Shown here piece after piece: positions 59,119 through 64,000 of a DNA stretch of 64,000 nt (positions within the stretch are counted from its first letter, which is position 1; the number at the start of each line of letters is the position of its first letter). The stretch is from Psilocybe azurescens (lineage: Eukaryota; Basidiomycota; Agaricomycetes; Agaricales; Agrocybaceae). The translations under genes were made by a program, and so were the position numbers. The stretch covers positions 28,648 to 92,647 of the forward strand of contig JAJIRX010000951.1 of NCBI GenBank assembly GCA_023853785.1. Reading direction: 5' to 3'. Below the pieces are notes generated by a model, which saw only the letters and a list, made by a program, of their open reading frames with translations, was not told the origin of the DNA and made no database searches.

Positions 59119-59445
59119 TTAGAGGTAGAACGACTTGGCCTTTTTAACTACTTTGGCAATCAGTGGAAGGTGTCGATGGAGCTCTCGTTCGACCAGATTT
59201 AGTTTGAGGCGTAGAGATCTGGCTTGGTGATGGGCAGCTTTAGCAGCAGCTGGGCGGTAGTTCTGTTTTGCTGTCTCCTTCCGATCAATTGTTTCGTTGT
59301 ATGCGGTGAGAATTTCTCTTTGCAGCGTCTCAAGCTCTTCCACAGTCTGATCAGCCAGAGGGGTATCAAAGATAGGGGTTTCAAGTTGGTTTGTTTCAGA
59401 GTTTCGAGTGAAAGAAGAGGCAATACGTCGGAGAAGGCGAGGCAT
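59119..59445 (-). CDS. Extra 3' ORF of the Gypsy element, unknown
   Basis: An intact 108-codon frame begins (MPRLLRRIASSFTRNSETNQ) 17 bp after the integrase/chromodomain stop. It is strongly helical and charged, with TVEELETLQREILTAYNETI, ARSLRLKLNLVERELHRHLP and a basic end (KVVKKAKSFYL). Heptad-like Leu spacing suggests a coiled coil. No family is recognised. It may be a third product of this element lineage or chance; no stop over 108 codons in a region with other breaks favours real coding. Confidence 0.45.
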   Translation of the reverse strand: MPRLLRRIASSFTRNSETNQLETPIFDTPLADQTVEELETLQREILTAYNETIDRKETAKQNYRPAAAKAAHHQARSLRLKLNLVERELHRHLPLIAKVVKKAKSFYL

Positions 59446-59462
59446 CAGGGTGGTAGCGGTGA

Positions 59463-60700
59463 TCAGAGTTTGTGTAATTGGTGGTATTCTTTAAGAGTCT
59501 CGTTGTCGCCGTCGAACGCGTCATATTTTTCCCACGTTGCTTCGGAGATAGGGAATCCCGTCCATTTGATAAGGTATTGATATTTTTGCTTTCCTTTCTT
59601 GGGTTTTCGTCCTGTCTTTCTGTGATTCAGAATGGTTTCGACTTCCCAGTGTTCTTCTTTATTTTTGATTTCGGGTGGTGGTCTAGGGAAATTCGGTCCA
59701 TATGTTTCTGTCTCGTTATATGGCATGAGTAGAGTGGCGTGGAAGACGTCATGGATCTTCCATATCTTGGGTATTTTGAGTCTGTAAGTGAGAGGTCCCA
59801 AGACTTCTGTGATTGTGAACGGGCCTTCTCGTTTTGGTTTCATCTTTGAATGGTACCTCGTGGAGATGTTGCGGGAGTCTAGCCAAACTTTCGTTCCTTT
59901 CGAACGGTTTGAAGGTCGATTTTCGGCCTCGGCTATCCTTTGTCTTGCAAGTTCATGGGCGGCTAATGCTTCTTCTCGATCTCTCAGGAGATGTTTGACT
60001 TTTTCTTCCACAGATGGGGCTTTGGTGTTCTCAAATGCAAGTGGAATGGCCAGCGGAGACGAACCTAGGGTGAGTTCGAACGGGTTTTGACCCTTTCGGA
60101 GTGTTTTCTGTTGTTGTGAGTGAATTCTAATGTTCCAACTGACTTGTTCCAATCGGTTGGGTGTGAAGAACAATAGATGGATAGGTAGGCTTCTATTTCT
60201 TGGTTGAATCGCTCGGTGGTTCCGTCTCCTATTGGATGATAAGCTGTCGTTAATTTGGACTTGATCCCTAAGAGTTTCATGAGTTCTTGGAAGACCTTTG
60301 CGGTGAATAGGGGGTCTCGGTCTGAGATAATGCTGTCTGGGAGTCCGAATCGTTTGAAAAGATTGTCAAGTAAGAGTTGAGCTGCTCCTTCCGCGTCAAG
60401 TGCCTCTCCTGGTTTCCCTTTCTTCCGGCAAGGTATTAAAATCACCCCTTAGTAAGCCCATGGTCTACCACGACCATGAGTGCATCCACAATCTGTCCTG
60501 CGCTGTTTTTAACCGGTGGTAAGTCGGTTAGAAAGTCCATTGAACAGTTTGCAAATGGTCGTAGAAGTTGGTCCGGCAATTGGCATGAAAGATGGGTGAG
60601 AGGGATTTCTGTTAATCTTGAATTGTTGACAGATTCCACAGCCTTTGACGTATTGTTTTATGAAGGATCGTAGCCCAGGCCACCAGTAATGTGCCTTTAC
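59463..60700 (-). pseudogene. Gypsy integrase with GPF/Y and chromodomain
   Basis: Inserts the cDNA; the chromodomain targets chromatin. The DDE core shows NCSMDFLTDLPP (first Asp), LPDSIISDRDPLFTAKVFQ (second Asp), and YHPIGDGTTERFNQEIEAYL with the Glu. The GPF/Y module is KREGPFTITEVLGPLTYRL, then WKIHDVFHATLLMPY. The C-terminal chromodomain reads HWEVETILNHRKTG and KYQYLIKWTGFPISEATWEK, ending at 59463. A one-base deletion in a C run at 60445-60448 (plus numbering) breaks the frame after VVVDHGLTKG; downstream frames are open to the end. Confidence 0.9.
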
Positions 60701-60758
60701 TGCATTGTAAGTTTCTAGTTCTCCGGGTGTCCTGCCGATGGTAGATCATGAAAAGATT

Positions 60759-61440
60759 TTACAATTTGTTGGCGTAGATTTTGGTTCTTCGGTATATATG
60801 TTTTATCTTTATAAAAGATAACATTTTTCCCATTGAATTCCTCCGTTTTCCAGTCGTCAAGGTCGGTTCGTAAGTTTGATGGTCCTTTTGCAATAGAGCC
60901 TTCAAGACTTCTGCAATATCTGTGTCGAATTCTTCTGAATCAATGATTTTTTGTTGTAGTTCGGTGTCAATTAGATTGACGAAAAGTTCTTCCGGTAGTA
61001 GAGTCACATCTTCATTATCATGGTCTTTGTCTGGTATAAAATCTGGCCTTCTCGATAAAGCATCAGATTGAATCATTTTTGTTCGGGCATATGGATTAGT
61101 TTCAGATCGAATTGATAGGTATAATGACCATCGAGCTTGCCGTCTGTTCAGGTTTCTTGGGCTTCTGAAGTAGGTCAGGTTCTTGTGGTCAGAATGGATG
61201 ATCGTCGTATGTTCAGATCCTTGAATGTAGTGTCTCCATTCCTGTAATGCTCGTACAATTGCCAGGGAGTTCTCGATCGTAGATTTCATAGTTCCTTTCT
61301 GTCGCAGAAAAGGTTTTTGAAATGAATGCACATGGGTGTCTTTCACCGCTACCATCGAGTTGAGTCAGAACGGCTCCAGATGCATATTTAGAGGCGTCGC
61401 ATTTGATTTGAAATGGTTTGCTCGGGTCTGGCATAGAGAG
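60759..61440 (-). pseudogene. Gypsy RNase H region
   Basis: Degrades RNA in the RNA-DNA hybrid. [20 protein letters not shown] carries the first catalytic Asp; RHPCAFISKTFSATERNYEI and DREL come next (Glu), then a frame change at a CCC run (about 61266-61268), then LAIVRALQEWRHYIQGSEHT, TIIHSDHKNLTYF with Asp, and MIQSDALSRRPDF with the last Asp. All four catalytic positions are recognisable. Confidence 0.85.
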
Positions 61441-61549
61441 AACCGGTTCTTCGTGAATCGTCGTTTTAGTTCGTCAAACGCTCGTTGAGCTGCGTCCGTC
61501 CATTCGAATTTCTTGTCCTTCTTTAGGAGATCGTTCAGGGGTTGTGCCA

Positions 61550-62611
61550 CCATAGAGAACTTCCTGATGAATTTTCGGTAGAAATTTCAAATCCCAGGAA
61601 TCCCCTGACTTGCTTTACTGTGGTGGGTGCGGGCCAGTCTCGGATTCCTTTAAGTTTTGATTGGTCCATGGAGATTCTTCCTTCTTCGATTATCATTCCC
61701 AGATATTCGACTTTTCGTTGTCTGAAGACGCATTTTTCCGGTTTGAGGTATAGGTCGTTATCCTTTAGCCTTTGCAGGACAATCAGTATCTTGCCAAATC
61801 TTCTTGATTTTCAGCAAAGATTAAGATGTCGTCCATGTAGATAATCACGAATCCTCCAGATATTTCGCTTCAAACAGCGAATCCATCATGGATTGAAAAG
61901 TGGCTGGGAATTGCATAATCCGAAGAACATAACTGTGGGTTCAAAGAGACCTCGATTTGTTTTGAAGGCAGCTTTCCGTTGATCTTCCTTTCGAATGCGA
62001 ACATTGTTGTATCCTTGTCTGATGTCCAGTTTGGTAAAGAATTTCGCTCCTTTGAGTTTGTCCAGTAGATCAGGGATCCGTTGCAAAGGGTAGGCATTCT
62101 TTACTGTCCATTCATTTAGATATCGATAGTCTTGACAAGGTCGCAGTTTTCTATCCTTCTTGGCTACGAAGAAAAAGGGCGAAGCAATGTCTGATTCTGA
62201 TCTGACGATATATCCTTTGTCTAGCATTTCTTTAAGAAATTTGTCCTGTTCAATTTGTTCTTCCGGGGTGAGGCTGTAGACCTTGCATGGTTTCGGTTTG
62301 AATTCAGGTTTCAGTTCAATTTTGTGGTCCCAGGGTCTTGAGATGGGAAATCGATCTGCTGCTTTTGTCAAAAAGTCCGAGATAGTCGTGGAGGTCCGGG
62401 GAATAAGTTCTTCCAGAGGCTTAGCGGGTGTCCTATTTTCGTGTTCCATTGCCAGAGTTTGTGAAGCCGTAGTTTTCGCGTTGATCCATGCCTGGTCCAA
62501 TTCTTTGAGTCTTTGGCTTCGATGAAATCTATTACCAAAGTGTTGAAGTCTTCGAGTGGGGACGTCCGTGGTGTCCATGATCGGTTCAGTTTCTTCCAGT
62601 TCTTCTTCCAC
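61550..62611 (-). pseudogene. Gypsy reverse transcriptase
   Basis: RNA-dependent DNA polymerase. Reads RPWDHKIELKPEFKPKPCKV, YSLTPEEQIEQDKFLKEMLD, SPFFFVAKKDRKLRPCQDYR, YLNEWTVKNAYPLQRIPDLL and FTKLDIRQGYNNVRIR (first catalytic Asp). After FGLCNS a one-base loss in the G run 61906-61908 (plus numbering) shifts the frame. The active site [16 protein letters not shown] (YMDD) is present in the next frame. [20 protein letters not shown] and [12 protein letters not shown] complete the thumb. Confidence 0.9.
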
Positions 62612-62663
62612 AGTAGTGGTGATAGATTTGGAAACTCTCCATTTAACTTTTCCAGTTTCCCAA

Positions 62664-63008
62664 TCAATGTCGGGTTTCGCTTGAAGCCAAGGTAGTCCTA
62701 GAATAATTTTTTGGTCCTAATCCAGAGACAAATAGAATTTCCTTGTTCGTTCTGTTCCGATAGTGAGATTGAGTTCTACCGAAAGTAGAGATTGTTCCTT
62801 TCTTGTTGAGAGTTCCGTCTACGTTGTACACCGTGAGGCTCCTCTTCAGGTTTTTTTGTTCAAGTCCTAGTTTTCTAGCGTAGTTTTGGTCGATGAATTT
62901 TCCACCAGCTCCAGAGTCAATTAGACCCAAGGTTTCGACGATTTGTGGCTTCTCTCGTTTTTTATGGCAGAGAAAGAAATCGGTAAATGCGCTAAGATTT
63001 ATTCTCAA
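62664..63008 (-). pseudogene. Gypsy aspartic protease region
   Basis: Processes the Gag-Pol polyprotein. The active site is ETLGLIDSGAGGKFIDQNYA (DSGA), followed by LTVYNVDGTLNKKGTIS. The frame is lost shortly after, before the reverse transcriptase. Confidence 0.75.
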
Positions 63009-63071
63009 GTGTAGCCATAAATACAGAATAGATGCCTAATCGTGGAGAGACCGGCGTCCGATTCCTCCGTT

Positions 63072-64000
63072 TTAAAAATCCTCGTTATTTCCTTTCATCG
63101 CTTCACTTGCCAGTTCCTCCCTTTCCTCCATGTTCAACTCCCGGATATGGGCATGAAGGTCCTTGGGTGTCCATTTTTTCTTCGGCAACTCCTTCGACAT
63201 GAATGGGTTGTTGTTTTCTTCTGAGGGCAATCTACTGCGAGATGTCCTGTTTGTTTCATCTGAAACAAGCCCCCTCATAAGGCTGCCGTTCGTGGTCATA
63301 ACATCGACGTCCATTGCAAAGGGTCCTTTCTTACGGCTCTGGGAATAAAGCATTTGATTGAGATGGGCTCTTATTGCCATCGCGAGTCGATAGCTCCTAT
63401 CGAAAGACATGGCTTTCTATCCATTCTTGGTGGGCCTCTTCTCAGACTGGATGATCTTCAGCGCTATGCTTAGCGCCGTCTGAACATCTCGATCAGGAGT
63501 TTATTTTATGTGGAGTCGTTGGTCATCCTCTTCTCCAACCAGTAATTTGAACTTGGTTACTAGTTGTTCAGCGGTCAGGTTCTTTTGTCGAAGCATTTTT
63601 AATTTGTCCAATGCATCAATGTCTTCTTCTTCTGGGCCTTCTGAATTCTGGTCAATGAATTCTTTGTATGCGGTAAGTGATGTCCACTGTCGAGGTTCAG
63701 TTTGTTCTGGACAATTGTTGTTTCCAGACGACCACGTCCTTCTGCATGAAAGAGAGCATGAACGCAATTCGCCGGTTCAGTGTCATAGACGTCCTTGTTG
63801 ATCCCCATATAGGATACATTCTTGAAGGAATTTTTGCTTTTAAACCGTTTCGTTGAAGGGCGTAGGTTTGTTAAGAGAGAGTTCCCTTGTTTGGGGTGGC
63901 AATAGCCATTTGGTCAGGCATTTGTTCGTTCAGTTCAGAGGTTTCAGAGGGTTCAGAGGCGTCGGTGAAGTATTCTTCTCCTGACAATAGTCCTGGAGTT
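63072..64000 (-). pseudogene. Gypsy Gag region, partial
   Basis: Nucleocapsid/capsid-type retrotransposon Gag. Fragments in three frames: YMGINKDVYDTEP-like and RRIAFMLSFMQ near 63.75-63.81 kb; TSLTAYKEFIDQNSEGPEEE and DIDALDKLKMLRQKNLTAEQ at 63.5-63.7 kb; then SFDRSYRLAMAIRAHLNQML and KWTPKDLHAHIRELNMEERE at 63.07-63.41 kb. No CCHC knuckle is seen. The 5' part runs off the window. Confidence 0.7.

Larger units (their letters stand above)
58397..64000 (-). mobile_element. Ty3/Gypsy chromovirus, 3' LTR to gag, partial
   Basis: On the minus strand the order is gag, protease, reverse transcriptase, RNase H, integrase with chromodomain, then a 444-bp LTR at 58397-58840: the Ty3/Gypsy order with a chromovirus C-terminus, as in MarY1-type elements of mushrooms. 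The 5' LTR and primer-binding site lie beyond the right edge. The insertion split the DIRS-like element. Several single-base frame breaks occur along the polyprotein. Confidence 0.9.

Overview
The window looks like nuclear DNA of an Agaricomycete (mushroom-forming basidiomycete). The evidence is dense spliceosomal introns of about 50-60 nt, mushroom-specific gene families (DUF6534, DUF6535, the RCYxxW membrane-protein family, NACHT NTPases opening with MSFSNA), an intron-rich calmodulin, a gamma-tubulin complex gene, and a chromodomain Ty3/Gypsy element beside a DIRS-type tyrosine-recombinase retroelement. No species is named. Gene ends below come from manual splicing and some inner exon limits are approximate.

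Layout. 1-4.8 kb: a foldback-like mobile element, with two inverted arms of about 2.0 and 1.85 kb carrying tandem 103/73-bp subrepeats around a 0.9-kb loop. It sits against a zinc-finger gene fragment. 5-11.3 kb: two convergent copies of a DUF6534 membrane-protein gene. 13.4-26 kb: an MFS transporter, an O-methyltransferase, an alpha/beta hydrolase and an adenylation-domain protein like those of NRPS-like reductases, together a plausible small or eroded secondary-metabolite cluster. 27.9-31.9 kb: a GCP2-like gamma-tubulin complex component. 33-34.6 kb: a cysteine-rich small secreted protein and a short DUF6535 protein. 37.3-42.4 kb: a multi-span membrane protein, a single-span conserved protein and a NACHT NTPase. 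45-47.3 kb: calmodulin with three microexons and two intron-containing tRNA-Thr(CGU) genes. 48.3-49.8 kb: a second RCYxxW membrane protein.

49.85-64 kb is transposon territory. It holds a 685-bp MITE with TA duplication, a degraded pogo/Fot1-like transposon interrupted by a Tc1/mariner element with TIRs of about 200 bp, a DIRS-like element (RNase H and tyrosine recombinase), and a Ty3/Gypsy chromovirus inserted into the DIRS element and running off the right edge.

Two patterns cut across the window. First, many reading-frame breaks are single-base changes in short G or C runs, and the outer foldback arms differ only in such runs where compared, so part of the apparent pseudogenisation may be consensus error. 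Second, nested insertions give a relative timeline: DIRS before Gypsy, and pogo before Tc1.
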